DNA of 33,134 nt. It comes from Pseudomonadota bacterium (GTDB lineage Bacteria > Pseudomonadota > Alphaproteobacteria > Acetobacterales > Acetobacteraceae). The translations under genes and the position numbers were made by a program. Shown in pieces: positions 1 to 7,032 of the stretch (positions are counted from its first letter, which is position 1; every line of letters begins with the position of its first letter). The DNA is taken from contig JAJZGI010000027.1 of NCBI GenBank assembly GCA_021798575.1, positions 1 through 33,134 of the forward strand, given 5' to 3'. The notes beneath the pieces are model-generated. The model worked only from the letters and a program-made list of their open reading frames with translations, did not search any database and was not told the origin of the DNA.

Positions 1-609
1 TCCGGCCTTACCATCTCTCAGCGCCTCACCCGCATCGTAGCAAACCTGGCGCAGAGCCTCAACATCTTCGCCCCGCGCGTCAAAATGCCGCCCTCATTGT
101 GCCAGTCGCTCTACCGCCGCCTGATCCGCCTGCACGACCGCCTGCATGTCCTCATGGCGCGCGGGCCGATGCCCGTCCGCCCACCCCGCGCCACACCCCG
201 CAACCCGCCCACCAATCCGCCAAAACCCGCAAGCCAAAGCCAGGAAATCCACCCGCCCATCAACTTCGGCTGGCTCGCTTTCATGTTTCCGGGCTCCGAT
301 ATCAGCGCCATGCGCGGCCATCTGTGCAACCTGCTGGACGAGCCGGACACCCAGTCCCTCATCACGAGCCACCCGATGCTCGCCCGCAGCCTCCGGCCTT
401 TGTGCCACATGCTCGGCATCAAGCCGCCCGCGTGCCTCAAACTGCCCAGAAAACCGCGCATAAAACGCCCGCCGACATTCACCCTCACGCCAGCCCCCAA
501 AAAACCCGCCCGAAACATCTGGCACCCAACCCCGCTCAGAGTCATGACGCCCGCCGAGGCCCAACTCGCCGCCCGCCAATTCTTCAACCCGCGCGATTTT
601 TACAACTGA
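1..609 (+). CDS. Hypothetical protein, 5' end outside window
   Basis: An open frame runs from base 1 to a TGA at 607-609, so this is the C-terminal 202 residues of a longer protein whose start lies upstream. The first ATG inside the window (85) is probably internal. The visible part begins with a helical, Arg/Leu-rich stretch and has a Pro-rich linker (about residues 55-85). It then has a compact segment with FGWLAFMFPG and a conserved-looking tail ending PAEAQLAARQFFNPRDFYN. There is no signal peptide, membrane segment or recognisable catalytic motif in view. I do not recognise the family and propose no function. It converges with crtC, with 45 bp between the two stop codons. The same region is open in several other frames because of its Pro/GC-rich composition. 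I prefer this frame for its length and its more protein-like C-terminal half. Confidence 0.6.
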   Translation, partial: SGLTISQRLTRIVANLAQSLNIFAPRVKMPPSLCQSLYRRLIRLHDRLHVLMARGPMPVRPPRATPRNPPTNPPKPASQSQEIHPPINFGWLAFMFPGSDISAMRGHLCNLLDEPDTQSLITSHPMLARSLRPLCHMLGIKPPACLKLPRKPRIKRPPTFTLTPAPKKPARNIWHPTPLRVMTPAEAQLAARQFFNPRDFYN

Positions 610-640
610 AATCCGTCTGTACCCACCCACGCCTAAATTG

Positions 641-654
641 TTACGATATCGTAA
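641..654. repeat. 14-bp perfect palindrome next to the crtC stop
   Basis: TTACGATATCGTAA is a perfect palindrome immediately after (on the minus strand) the crtC TAA stop at 655-657. It sits in the 45-bp gap between two convergent genes. It is AT-rich and has no loop or T-run, so it is not a typical intrinsic terminator. Its form is that of a dimeric-regulator operator, but no promoter is evident nearby. Confidence 0.5.
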
Positions 655-1578
655 TTATTTGCTCACCCAGAGCGCCCGCGGCATCCTGAACGGCAGCATC
701 GCCTGCACCCAGGGCCGGGTAAAGCGCGTGAGGGAAAGCGATTCGTGCATACAGGTGAGCGCCGCGCCATCAATCCAAGTGCTGATCAGGCTGCGGGCAT
801 AAAACGGCGTATCCTCAAACGTTCTCAGCACGCGGGCACGCTGCCCGGCATCCGCGCGGGTGGCACGCGGGATTCCCCAGCGTGTGGCGGGCAGCCCCTG
901 CTCAGGCGGGGCGATAAAATGTCGCAGCCGCCCCGCCGCATCCAGTGCCAGCGCCAGCCCGCGCCGGCTCCCATCAACGCACTCCACATCATAGAGAATT
1001 TTTCCACCACCGCGCGACCAGTGCCAGCGGGTAAAATCCCGGGCGAGCGGAACATCACCCTCATTATGGTCGAGATACGCCTCGCCGGACCAGGAAATTT
1101 TTGGGCACTCGAACGCAAGCTCAATCCGCGCGCGCGGCGCCAGCGGCTGCCAGCGGTGCCGCCCGGCCGCATCCAGATTAAACGTCTCATCCAGCAATCC
1201 CGGGAGCGTAAGCGTCAGGCTCCCACGCAGCCGCCTGGGCCATGGCGCGCAGACCTCGTCGATCCGCGCGTGCAGCCGCGCGCCGTCCCACTCCAGCGCG
1301 CTCGGGCCGATGCGCAAACACTTAAGCCCCTGCTGCAAATCATCCGTGCCGCGCTCGCGCATCGCCCACAGGCCACCGCGCTTGCCATACAGCGCCAGAT
1401 TGATCGCGCAATGATTCGCCGCCAAAGCAGGGGTATGGCGGTTGGCCCAGGCGTAGTAGGGCGAGAACACGCTGCCGATAAAGGCGATGAGCGTGAGCGC
1501 CTGCGTGCCATCGTCGCTCAGCGCGTCGATATACCACCAGCCATACCCGCCGGGCGCTATATTTTGGCTAAAACGCAA
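655..1578 (-). CDS. crtC: CrtC, hydroxyneurosporene synthase (carotenoid 1,2-hydratase)
   Basis: CrtC adds water across the C1-C2 double bond of acyclic carotenes (neurosporene or lycopene), the first end-group step towards spirilloxanthin-type carotenoids at the photosynthetic membrane. The 307-residue product has the family's N-terminal stretch PGGYGWWYIDALSDDG, then the IAFIGSVFSPYYAWA block (about residues 32-46). It also has EAYLDHNEG in the middle and a C-terminus ending in PWVQAMLPFRMPRALW. The best start is a TTG at 1578-1576 inside the end of crtD, giving MRFSQNIAPGGYGWW. No ATG or GTG is available just upstream in this frame. The 22-bp overlap with crtD implies translational coupling. 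It is the last gene of the crtDC transcript, reading away from crtE. Confidence 0.93.
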   Translation of the reverse strand: MRFSQNIAPGGYGWWYIDALSDDGTQALTLIAFIGSVFSPYYAWANRHTPALAANHCAINLALYGKRGGLWAMRERGTDDLQQGLKCLRIGPSALEWDGARLHARIDEVCAPWPRRLRGSLTLTLPGLLDETFNLDAAGRHRWQPLAPRARIELAFECPKISWSGEAYLDHNEGDVPLARDFTRWHWSRGGGKILYDVECVDGSRRGLALALDAAGRLRHFIAPPEQGLPATRWGIPRATRADAGQRARVLRTFEDTPFYARSLISTWIDGAALTCMHESLSLTRFTRPWVQAMLPFRMPRALWVSK

Positions 1579-2978
1579 TGCGCCGCCACCCGGCCGGAGA
1601 GTGCCGCCATCGGCAGGCCCGGCCCCGGATGCACCGAGCCACCCGCGAGCAGCAGGCCCGGCAGCCTGGTCCGGGCACCCGGGCGATTAAAACTATCCCG
1701 CCAACCGGTGAGCGCCCTGCCATACAGCGCCCCGCGCGAGGCAGGAAAACGCCGCGCGAAATCCGTCGGGCCGGTCGCCTGCAAACCGGCAATATCCAGC
1801 TCCAGGCCACAGTTGCGCATTTTCAGCAAAGTCGCGCTTAAGGAATCCTCCACCTCTCCGGTGCCAGGGCTGGCCCCAGGCGGGGCGTTGATCAGCGCGA
1901 AGTACCGCCCGGGGCCGGGCGCGCAGAGATACACGGTGGGGTCCCCCGGAATCCGCCCCGCCGCCAGCGCGCCGAACTCGGCCCCGCAATCATTCGAGAA
2001 GAACAGATTATGATGCGCGAGATCAAAGCCGGAATGGCTGCCGGTCGCGGCAAAAGTAACCGCCGAGAGCGATGGCTTTGCCCCGGTGAGCATCCCCGCA
2101 ACAGCCTCCCGCGCCGCGCTTCCGAACAGGCCGGAGCCCAGCGCCGTGAGGTCAGCATTGGCGATGACATAATCCGCCGCCACAATCTCCCCCTCTGCGA
2201 GCCGGACGCCGCTCACCCTGCCGTTCCGGGCCAGAATCTCAGCCACCGGCGTATCCAGGTGCAGCACCGCACCCAGCGCCCGCGCCTGGGTGGCAAAGGC
2301 TTCGGCCAGTTGCTGCATCCCGCCTTCGATGCGCCAGACTCCGCGCTGCTCGGCATGGGCGATAAGCATGAGCGTGGCCGGCGCGCTGAACGGCGAACTG
2401 CCGCAGTAGGTGGCGTAGCGCGCAAAGAGCTGGCGCAGCCTGGCGTCTTTGAAATAGCCGGCCAGCGCGCCCCACAGCGTGGTGAAGGGCGAGACGCGCG
2501 CGAGCCCCGGCCCGGCCCGGCGCAGCAGCCCGCCCAGGCCCGGCTGTGGCACCTGCAGGAAGCTGGGCTCCAGCGTCTCAAAAATCTGGCGGCTCTTCAG
2601 GGCGAAGGCGGCGTAGCCTCGGGCGGCCTCCAATCCGGCGAACACCCCGATGGCGTCGGCGTTGCGGGCGGTATCGGGGAACAGGTCGAGGCCGGATCCA
2701 TCCTCCCAGGCATGGCGCGCCAGGCAGTCGAGCGGGGTAAGGTCCAAATGGTCGGCGAGGCTGAGCCCGGCCTCGGCGAAGATGGACTCGAACACCGGGC
2801 GCAGGGTGAGGACGGTCGGGCCGGAGTCGATCGCCACACCGTCCAAAATTATGGTGTGCAGCTTGCCGCCGGGCGTGGCGGCGGCCTCGCACAGCGTAAC
2901 CTCGCAGCCCCGGGCGGCGAGCAGCAGCGCGGCTGTCAGGCCGCCGATTCCGGCGCCGATGATGGCAACTCTGGTCAT
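1557..2978 (-). CDS. crtD: CrtD, hydroxyneurosporene / methoxyneurosporene desaturase
   Basis: CrtD is a FAD-linked carotenoid 3,4-desaturase of the CrtI-like family. It acts after CrtC (and before or after CrtF) in the spirilloxanthin/spheroidene branch. The 473-residue protein opens with a dinucleotide-binding fold (GAGIGG at residues 8-13) followed by the acidic strand end LCEAA and a PGGKL loop. It closes with the family's C-terminal FAD motif, visible as GLLLAGGSVHPGPGLPMAALSGR. CrtI (phytoene desaturase) is the alternative in this fold. CrtD is preferred because of the coupling to crtC and the divergent position relative to crtEF, the standard arrangement in purple bacteria. The ATG at 2978 has only a weak ribosome-binding site. 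Its promoter lies in the 103-bp divergent region that holds two PpsR-type sites. Confidence 0.93.
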   Translation of the reverse strand: MTRVAIIGAGIGGLTAALLLAARGCEVTLCEAAATPGGKLHTIILDGVAIDSGPTVLTLRPVFESIFAEAGLSLADHLDLTPLDCLARHAWEDGSGLDLFPDTARNADAIGVFAGLEAARGYAAFALKSRQIFETLEPSFLQVPQPGLGGLLRRAGPGLARVSPFTTLWGALAGYFKDARLRQLFARYATYCGSSPFSAPATLMLIAHAEQRGVWRIEGGMQQLAEAFATQARALGAVLHLDTPVAEILARNGRVSGVRLAEGEIVAADYVIANADLTALGSGLFGSAAREAVAGMLTGAKPSLSAVTFAATGSHSGFDLAHHNLFFSNDCGAEFGALAAGRIPGDPTVYLCAPGPGRYFALINAPPGASPGTGEVEDSLSATLLKMRNCGLELDIAGLQATGPTDFARRFPASRGALYGRALTGWRDSFNRPGARTRLPGLLLAGGSVHPGPGLPMAALSGRVAAHCVLAKI

Positions 2979-3005
2979 GCGCGGTTATTCAAATCCCTTG
3001 ACCGA

Positions 3006-3032
3006 TTGTCAATAATTTCTTACACATATAAT
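3006..3032 (+). promoter_or_regulatory. Candidate sigma70-type promoter for crtE
   Basis: A perfect TATAAT lies at 3027-3032, preceded by TTGTCA at 3006-3011 (one mismatch to TTGACA) with a short 15-bp spacer. The predicted transcript start near 3039 leaves a leader of about 40 bases before the crtE ATG. On the opposite strand TTGTCA (3037-3032) is followed 17 bp later by TATTGA (3014-3009), a weaker candidate for crtDC. Both candidates are covered by the paired TGT-N12-ACA sites, as expected for repression by PpsR/CrtJ. Confidence 0.5.
3007..3024. promoter_or_regulatory. PpsR/CrtJ operator, exact TGT-N12-ACA (crtD-crtE, site 1)
   Basis: TGTCAATAATTTCTTACA matches the TGT-N12-ACA consensus exactly. 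PpsR/CrtJ is the redox- and light-responsive repressor of aerobic pigment-gene expression. The site overlaps the -35 and spacer of the candidate crtE promoter and the -10 of the candidate crtDC promoter. Confidence 0.75.
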
Positions 3033-3049
3033 GACAATAATAATTGACA
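3032..3049. promoter_or_regulatory. PpsR/CrtJ operator, near-consensus (crtD-crtE, site 2)
   Basis: Read on the minus strand this is TGT-N12-TCA, one base off the TGT-N12-ACA consensus. It lies 7 bp from site 1, close to the 8-bp spacing of paired CrtJ sites described for bchC of Rhodobacter. It starts at the last base of the crtE TATAAT. Confidence 0.6.
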
Positions 3050-3081
3050 CATAGATTGGCTCTAGCGCGAGGGGAAGCCCG

Positions 3082-3951
3082 ATGGACCCTATGCTCCGAA
3101 TCGAGACCGGTTTGAACATGGTTTTTGCGCGCGCCCAGGCGCCATCCGGCCCGCAGCTGCTGGGCGCTGCCATGCGCCATGCGGTGTTTCCCGGTGGGGC
3201 GCGGGTGCGGGCCCGGCTGTGCCTGGCGGTGGCCCACGCCTGCGGGGATGACGACCAGGCGGCGGCGGATGCGGCTTCGGTGGCCATCGAGCTGCTGCAT
3301 TGCGCTTCGTTGGTACACGACGATCTGCCATGTTTCGACGATGCGGCGACGCGCCGGGGCAGGCCATCGGTGCACGCGGCCTATGGCGCGCCGCTCGCCG
3401 TGCTGGCGGGCGATGCGTTGATCGTGCTGGCGTTTCAGGCCCTGGCCTGGGGCACGCTGGCCACGCCGATGCGCCTCGGTCCGCTGCTGCTCACCATCGG
3501 CCAGGCGGTGGGGATGCCGGGCGGGATCATCGCCGGGCAGGCCTGGGAGAGTGAGCCGAACGCCGATCTTAGTGTGTATCAGCGCGCCAAAACAGGCGCC
3601 TTGTTCGCCGCCGCCACCATCGCGGGCGCGGCGGCGGCGGGTGCGCAGGTCCAGCCCTGGCGTCGGCTGGGTGAGGCGCTGGGTGAAGCGTATCAGGTGG
3701 CGGATGACCTGCTGGACGCTGTGGGCAACGCGCAGACCACCGACAAGCCGGTCGGGCGGGACAATGCGCTGAACCGCCCCAGCGCCGTGCGCGCCTACGG
3801 CGTCCAAGGTGCACTGGCGCTGCTGGAGTCCTTGGCCAAGGCGGCGAGCGAGTCGATCCCCGATTGCCCCGGCGCGGTGCCGCTCCGCGCCCTCATCGCG
3901 CAGGAGGCGCGCCGGCTGGTGCCCAAGAGCCTCGCCCAAGCCGCGGCCTGA
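3082..3951 (+). CDS. crtE: CrtE, geranylgeranyl diphosphate synthase
   Basis: CrtE condenses isopentenyl diphosphate with allylic diphosphates to give C20 geranylgeranyl diphosphate. This feeds both carotenoid backbones and the bacteriochlorophyll tail. The 289-residue trans-prenyltransferase has the first Asp-rich motif DDLPCFDD (residues 80-87) and the second, DDLLD (208-212). The upstream loop reads GGARVRARL where most prenyltransferases have GGKRxRP. Photosynthetic CrtE proteins commonly have Ala at this Lys position, so this is not evidence of inactivity. The start at 3082 has a good ribosome-binding site (AGGGGAAG, about 6 bases upstream). It is the first gene of the plus-strand superoperon, with crtF following 11 bp after its stop. 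Confidence 0.93.
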   Translation: MDPMLRIETGLNMVFARAQAPSGPQLLGAAMRHAVFPGGARVRARLCLAVAHACGDDDQAAADAASVAIELLHCASLVHDDLPCFDDAATRRGRPSVHAAYGAPLAVLAGDALIVLAFQALAWGTLATPMRLGPLLLTIGQAVGMPGGIIAGQAWESEPNADLSVYQRAKTGALFAAATIAGAAAAGAQVQPWRRLGEALGEAYQVADDLLDAVGNAQTTDKPVGRDNALNRPSAVRAYGVQGALALLESLAKAASESIPDCPGAVPLRALIAQEARRLVPKSLAQAAA

Positions 3952-3962
3952 GACTGGAGCGA

Positions 3963-5033
3963 ATGATTCTGGCCTGGCGCGACCGGCTGCTGGGCCGGGC
4001 CGGATTTCAGCGTTGGGCAGCGCGGTTTTTCCTCACGCGCGGCATGGCGAGGCGCGAGGCGCGGGCACTGTTCGATATCTGCGCGGGGTTTGTCTACGCC
4101 CAGGTGCTGGCAGCTTGCGTGGCGCTGGAATTGTTCGAGCGCGTGGCTGCCGGGCCGGTGCCGGTGGCAGCATTGGGCTTGGCCTGCGCGGTGCCGGAGC
4201 CCGAGATGCGCACGCTGGTAACGGCGGCGGATTCCCTGCGGCTGCTGCGGCTGCACGGGGACTCGGTGCGGCTCGGCCCGCTGGGCGCGGCGTTGCGCGG
4301 CAACCCGGGCATTACGGCGATGGTGGCGCATCATGCGCTGTTCTATGCCGATATCGCGGATCCGGTGGCGCTGCTGCGCGGCGAGGTGGCAACACGCCTC
4401 GGAAATTTCTGGCCCTATCGCGGCCAAAACGGCCAACCGGCGGCCTACTCGGCCCTGATGGCGGCGACCCAGCCAATGATCGCAGCGCAAGTGCTCGATG
4501 GTTATGATGTCTCCCGGCATCGGATGCTGCTCGATATCGGCGGCGGCGATGGCAGCTTCCTGCGGCATGTGGCGGCGCGCGCGCCAAGGTTGCGGTTGCA
4601 GTTGTTCGACCTGCCGGAGGTCGCGGCGCTGGCTGGGGTAAACCTGCGCGAGGCGGGTCTGGCCGCACGGGCGGAGGTGTTCGCCGGCGATTTTGACTCC
4701 ATGCCGCTGCCCCAAGGTGCAGACCTCATCACGCTGATCCGCGTGTTGCACGACCATGATGACGACCGGGCGTTGCGCATTCTCCGCGTGGCCCGCCAGG
4801 CGCTGCCGCCAGGCGGCATGCTGCTCCTGGCCGAGCCGCTGGCCGGAGCGCGGCACGCCGAGCCGGTTGGCACGGCATATTTCGGATTCTACCTGCTCGC
4901 CATGGGCAGCGGGCGCGCGCGCCGCGCCGAGGAGATCTCAGCCCTGCTGCGCCAGGCCGGGTTTTCCCGCGTGGCGCAGTTGCCGACCCGGCAGCCGATT
5001 CTGACCGGGTTGATCACCGCGCGGGCGGATTAG
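3963..5033 (+). CDS. crtF: CrtF, hydroxyneurosporene O-methyltransferase
   Basis: CrtF uses S-adenosylmethionine to methylate the 1-hydroxyl installed by CrtC, making the methoxy end groups of spheroidene/spirilloxanthin carotenoids. The 356-residue protein has an N-terminal dimerisation/winged-helix region and the SAM-binding motif LDIGGGDGSFL (about residues 190-200). A second block, LIRVLHDHDDDRALRIL, and AEPL follow, as in class I O-methyltransferases such as CrtF and BchU. The start at ATG 3963 (MILAWRDRLLG) is 11 bp after the crtE stop and has GGAG only 3 bases upstream. The frame stays open further upstream, but that would overlap crtE extensively with low-complexity sequence. The stop at 5031-5033 is directly followed by the bchC operator region. 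Confidence 0.92.
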   Translation: MILAWRDRLLGRAGFQRWAARFFLTRGMARREARALFDICAGFVYAQVLAACVALELFERVAAGPVPVAALGLACAVPEPEMRTLVTAADSLRLLRLHGDSVRLGPLGAALRGNPGITAMVAHHALFYADIADPVALLRGEVATRLGNFWPYRGQNGQPAAYSALMAATQPMIAAQVLDGYDVSRHRMLLDIGGGDGSFLRHVAARAPRLRLQLFDLPEVAALAGVNLREAGLAARAEVFAGDFDSMPLPQGADLITLIRVLHDHDDDRALRILRVARQALPPGGMLLLAEPLAGARHAEPVGTAYFGFYLLAMGSGRARRAEEISALLRQAGFSRVAQLPTRQPILTGLITARAD

Positions 5034-5034
5034 C

Positions 5035-5052
5035 TGTAACTTTTTCTTGACA
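5035..5052. promoter_or_regulatory. PpsR/CrtJ operator, exact TGT-N12-ACA (bchC, site 1)
   Basis: TGTAACTTTTTCTTGACA matches TGT-N12-ACA exactly and begins two bases after the crtF stop codon. Its right half-site is the end of a perfect TTGACA -35 element (5047-5052), so binding would cover the bchC promoter. Confidence 0.8.
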
Positions 5053-5074
5053 TTAAATTATGTCAGTTTAGTCT
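5047..5074 (+). promoter_or_regulatory. Candidate bchC promoter
   Basis: TTGACA at 5047-5052 is a consensus -35 element. The best -10 at 16 bp is TAGTCT (5069-5074), only three of six matches, so an activator or alternative start may be involved. Both elements lie within the paired PpsR/CrtJ sites. This gives the bch-puf genes a second, internal promoter downstream of crtEF, as in Rhodobacter superoperons. Confidence 0.5.
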
Positions 5075-5078
5075 TACA
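5061..5078. promoter_or_regulatory. PpsR/CrtJ operator, exact TGT-N12-ACA (bchC, site 2)
   Basis: TGTCAGTTTAGTCTTACA matches the consensus exactly and lies 8 bp after site 1. This is the cooperative two-site geometry described for the bchC promoter of Rhodobacter. It covers the candidate -10 element. Confidence 0.8.
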
Positions 5079-5137
5079 GTCGTGGCGTTCGCAGCCGGGG
5101 GTTCCCAGGTAGCGCGATGCCGCCCAGGGAGGAAACA

Positions 5138-6064
5138 TTGGACGCTCAGGCCGTCATCATCCGAGCTCCGCGCCGCATCGAGGTCGACCGGCTGCGCCTC
5201 AACGATCCGGGCGCTGATGATGTGGTGGTTGAGGTCGCCTACAGCGGCATCAGCACCGGCACGGAGCGGCTGTTCTGGTCGGGTGAGATGCCGGATTTTC
5301 CGGGCATGGGGTATCCGCTGGTGCCGGGCTATGAGTCCGTGGGCCGGGTGGTGGAGGCCAGCGGCGCGCAGACGCATCGGCTGGGTGCGTTCGTGTTCGT
5401 GCCGGGGGCGAATTGTTATGGCCCGGTGCGCGGGCTGTTCGGCGCCACGGCATCCCGGCTGGTGGTACCGGGCAGCCGGGTGGTGCCGGTGGCCGAGCGG
5501 CTGGGCGAGCGCGCCGCGCTGCTGGCGCTGGCCGCCACCGCTTACCACGTCATGGGCCAGGCCGCGCCGCCTGAGCTGATCGTGGGCCACGGCGTCGTGG
5601 GCCGGCTCCTGGCGCGCCTCGCCGTGCTGGCGGGCGGCACGCCAACGGTGTGGGAGCGTAATGAGGCGCGTTTTGCGGGTGACCAGGGCTACAATGTCTG
5701 CGCACCTGGCGACGACCCGCGGCGGGACTACAGGCGAATCGTGGATGCCAGCGGCGATGCCGAAATTCTAGATACGTTGATGCAACGGTTGGCCCCAGGC
5801 GGAGAGATCGTGCTCGCCGGCTTCTATGCGCGGCTCGGCTTTGCCTTCGCCCCGGCCTTCATGCGCGAGGCGCGGCTGCGCATCGCCGCGCAATGGCAGC
5901 CGGATGATCTTCGTGCGGTGCTCGGGTTGATAGAATTCGGCGCGCTCAGCCTGGACGGGCTGATCACTCACCACGCGGCGCCAAGCCAGGCCGCCACGGC
6001 CTACCAGACCGCCTTTGAGACCTCCGCCTGCCTGAAAATGATGATTGATTGGAGCTTAGCATGA
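5138..6064 (+). CDS. bchC: BchC, 3-hydroxyethyl (bacterio)chlorophyllide a dehydrogenase
   Basis: BchC oxidises the 3-(1-hydroxyethyl) group to the 3-acetyl group of bacteriochlorophyllide a, using NAD. It is a medium-chain dehydrogenase-like protein. The N-terminal half has YSGISTGTERLFWSGEMP and PLVPGYESVGRVVEA; the nucleotide-binding half has LIVGHGVVGRLLARL. The start is judged to be TTG at 5138, giving MDAQAVIIRAPRR, the usual BchC N-terminus (308 aa). GGGAGG lies five bases upstream of this TTG. The in-frame ATG at 5117 would add seven residues across that ribosome-binding site and has no good one of its own. The stop overlaps bchX (ATGA). Its promoter carries two PpsR-type sites. Confidence 0.94.
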   Translation: MDAQAVIIRAPRRIEVDRLRLNDPGADDVVVEVAYSGISTGTERLFWSGEMPDFPGMGYPLVPGYESVGRVVEASGAQTHRLGAFVFVPGANCYGPVRGLFGATASRLVVPGSRVVPVAERLGERAALLALAATAYHVMGQAAPPELIVGHGVVGRLLARLAVLAGGTPTVWERNEARFAGDQGYNVCAPGDDPRRDYRRIVDASGDAEILDTLMQRLAPGGEIVLAGFYARLGFAFAPAFMREARLRIAAQWQPDDLRAVLGLIEFGALSLDGLITHHAAPSQAATAYQTAFETSACLKMMIDWSLA

Positions 6065-7029
6065 ACGCAACCCCCGGCCGGATTCAGCCTGATATCGGCG
6101 CTGAAACCAGTGTGTCCTCGAACAAAAAAACCCAAGTCATCGCGATCTATGGCAAAGGCGGCATCGGCAAGTCCTTCACGCTCGCCAACCTCTCCTACAT
6201 GATGGCGCAGCAGGGCAAGCGCGTGCTGCTGATCGGCTGCGACCCGAAATCCGATACCACCTCGCTGCTGTTCGGCGGGCGCTCCTGTCCCACCATCATC
6301 GAGACCTCGGCGAAGAAAAAAGCCGCCGGTGAGGCGGTGGTGATCGGCGATGTCTGCTTCAAGCGCGACGGCGTCTTCGCGATGGAGCTGGGCGGACCGG
6401 AGGTCGGGCGCGGCTGCGGCGGGCGCGGAATCATCCATGGGTTCGAGCTGCTGGATAAGCTTGGTTTCCAGGACTGGGATTTCGACTACGTGCTGCTGGA
6501 TTTTTTAGGGGACGTGGTATGCGGCGGCTTTGGCCTGCCGATCGCCCGCGACCTCTGCCAGAAGGTGATCGTGGTGGCGAGCAATGACCTCCAGTCGCTC
6601 TATGTCGCGAATAATGTGTGCTCGGCGGTCGATTATTTCCGCAACCTCGGCGGCAATGTCGGCGTCGCCGGCATGGTGATCAACAAGGATGACGGAACCG
6701 GTGAGGCGCAGGCATTCTGCGATGTCGTCGGCATCCCGATTCTGGCCGCGATTCCGGCGGATGAGGATATCCGGCGCAAGAGTGCCAATTATGAGATTAT
6801 CGGCACGGCGCAGAGCCAGTGGGGCAGCCTGTTCGAGGCGCTGAGCATTGCGGTGGCGGATGCGCCGCCGGTGCGCCCGAAACCGCTGAGCCAGGACCAG
6901 TTATTGGGGTTGTTCAAAGGCGAAGCGGTGGGCCGTGGCGTGACGCTGGATCCGGCGAGCTTCGCCGATATGTGCGGTGTCGACCACATCGAGAAACCCA
7001 CCCTCGAAGTCGTGTACGAGGGATCATAA
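6061..7029 (+). CDS. bchX: BchX, chlorophyllide reductase iron protein
   Basis: BchX is the ATP-dependent Fe-S reductase of chlorophyllide oxidoreductase, the nitrogenase-like enzyme that reduces the B ring (C7-C8) of chlorophyllide a. It passes electrons to the BchYZ catalytic component. The 322-residue protein has the P-loop GKGGIGKS (31-38). The two Cys expected to bridge a [4Fe-4S] cluster across the homodimer are C119 (GRGCGGRG) and C154 (DVVCGGFG). The ATG at 6061 has GGAG six bases upstream and overlaps the bchC stop as ATGA; an in-frame TTG at 6049 is less likely. BchL is the close relative, but the XYZ order settles the assignment. Confidence 0.95.
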   Translation: MNATPGRIQPDIGAETSVSSNKKTQVIAIYGKGGIGKSFTLANLSYMMAQQGKRVLLIGCDPKSDTTSLLFGGRSCPTIIETSAKKKAAGEAVVIGDVCFKRDGVFAMELGGPEVGRGCGGRGIIHGFELLDKLGFQDWDFDYVLLDFLGDVVCGGFGLPIARDLCQKVIVVASNDLQSLYVANNVCSAVDYFRNLGGNVGVAGMVINKDDGTGEAQAFCDVVGIPILAAIPADEDIRRKSANYEIIGTAQSQWGSLFEALSIAVADAPPVRPKPLSQDQLLGLFKGEAVGRGVTLDPASFADMCGVDHIEKPTLEVVYEGS

Positions 7030-7032
7030 ACC

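Noticed and set aside
745-2013. Long plus-strand ORF opposite crtC/crtD
   Set aside because: It is antisense to clearly recognised CrtC and CrtD and has shadow-type Arg/Pro/Ala composition. The same holds for the 2010-3047 frame.
3082-3951. CrtE inactive because GGKR is GGAR
   Set aside because: Both Asp-rich motifs are intact, and photosynthetic-bacterial CrtE commonly has Ala at this position.
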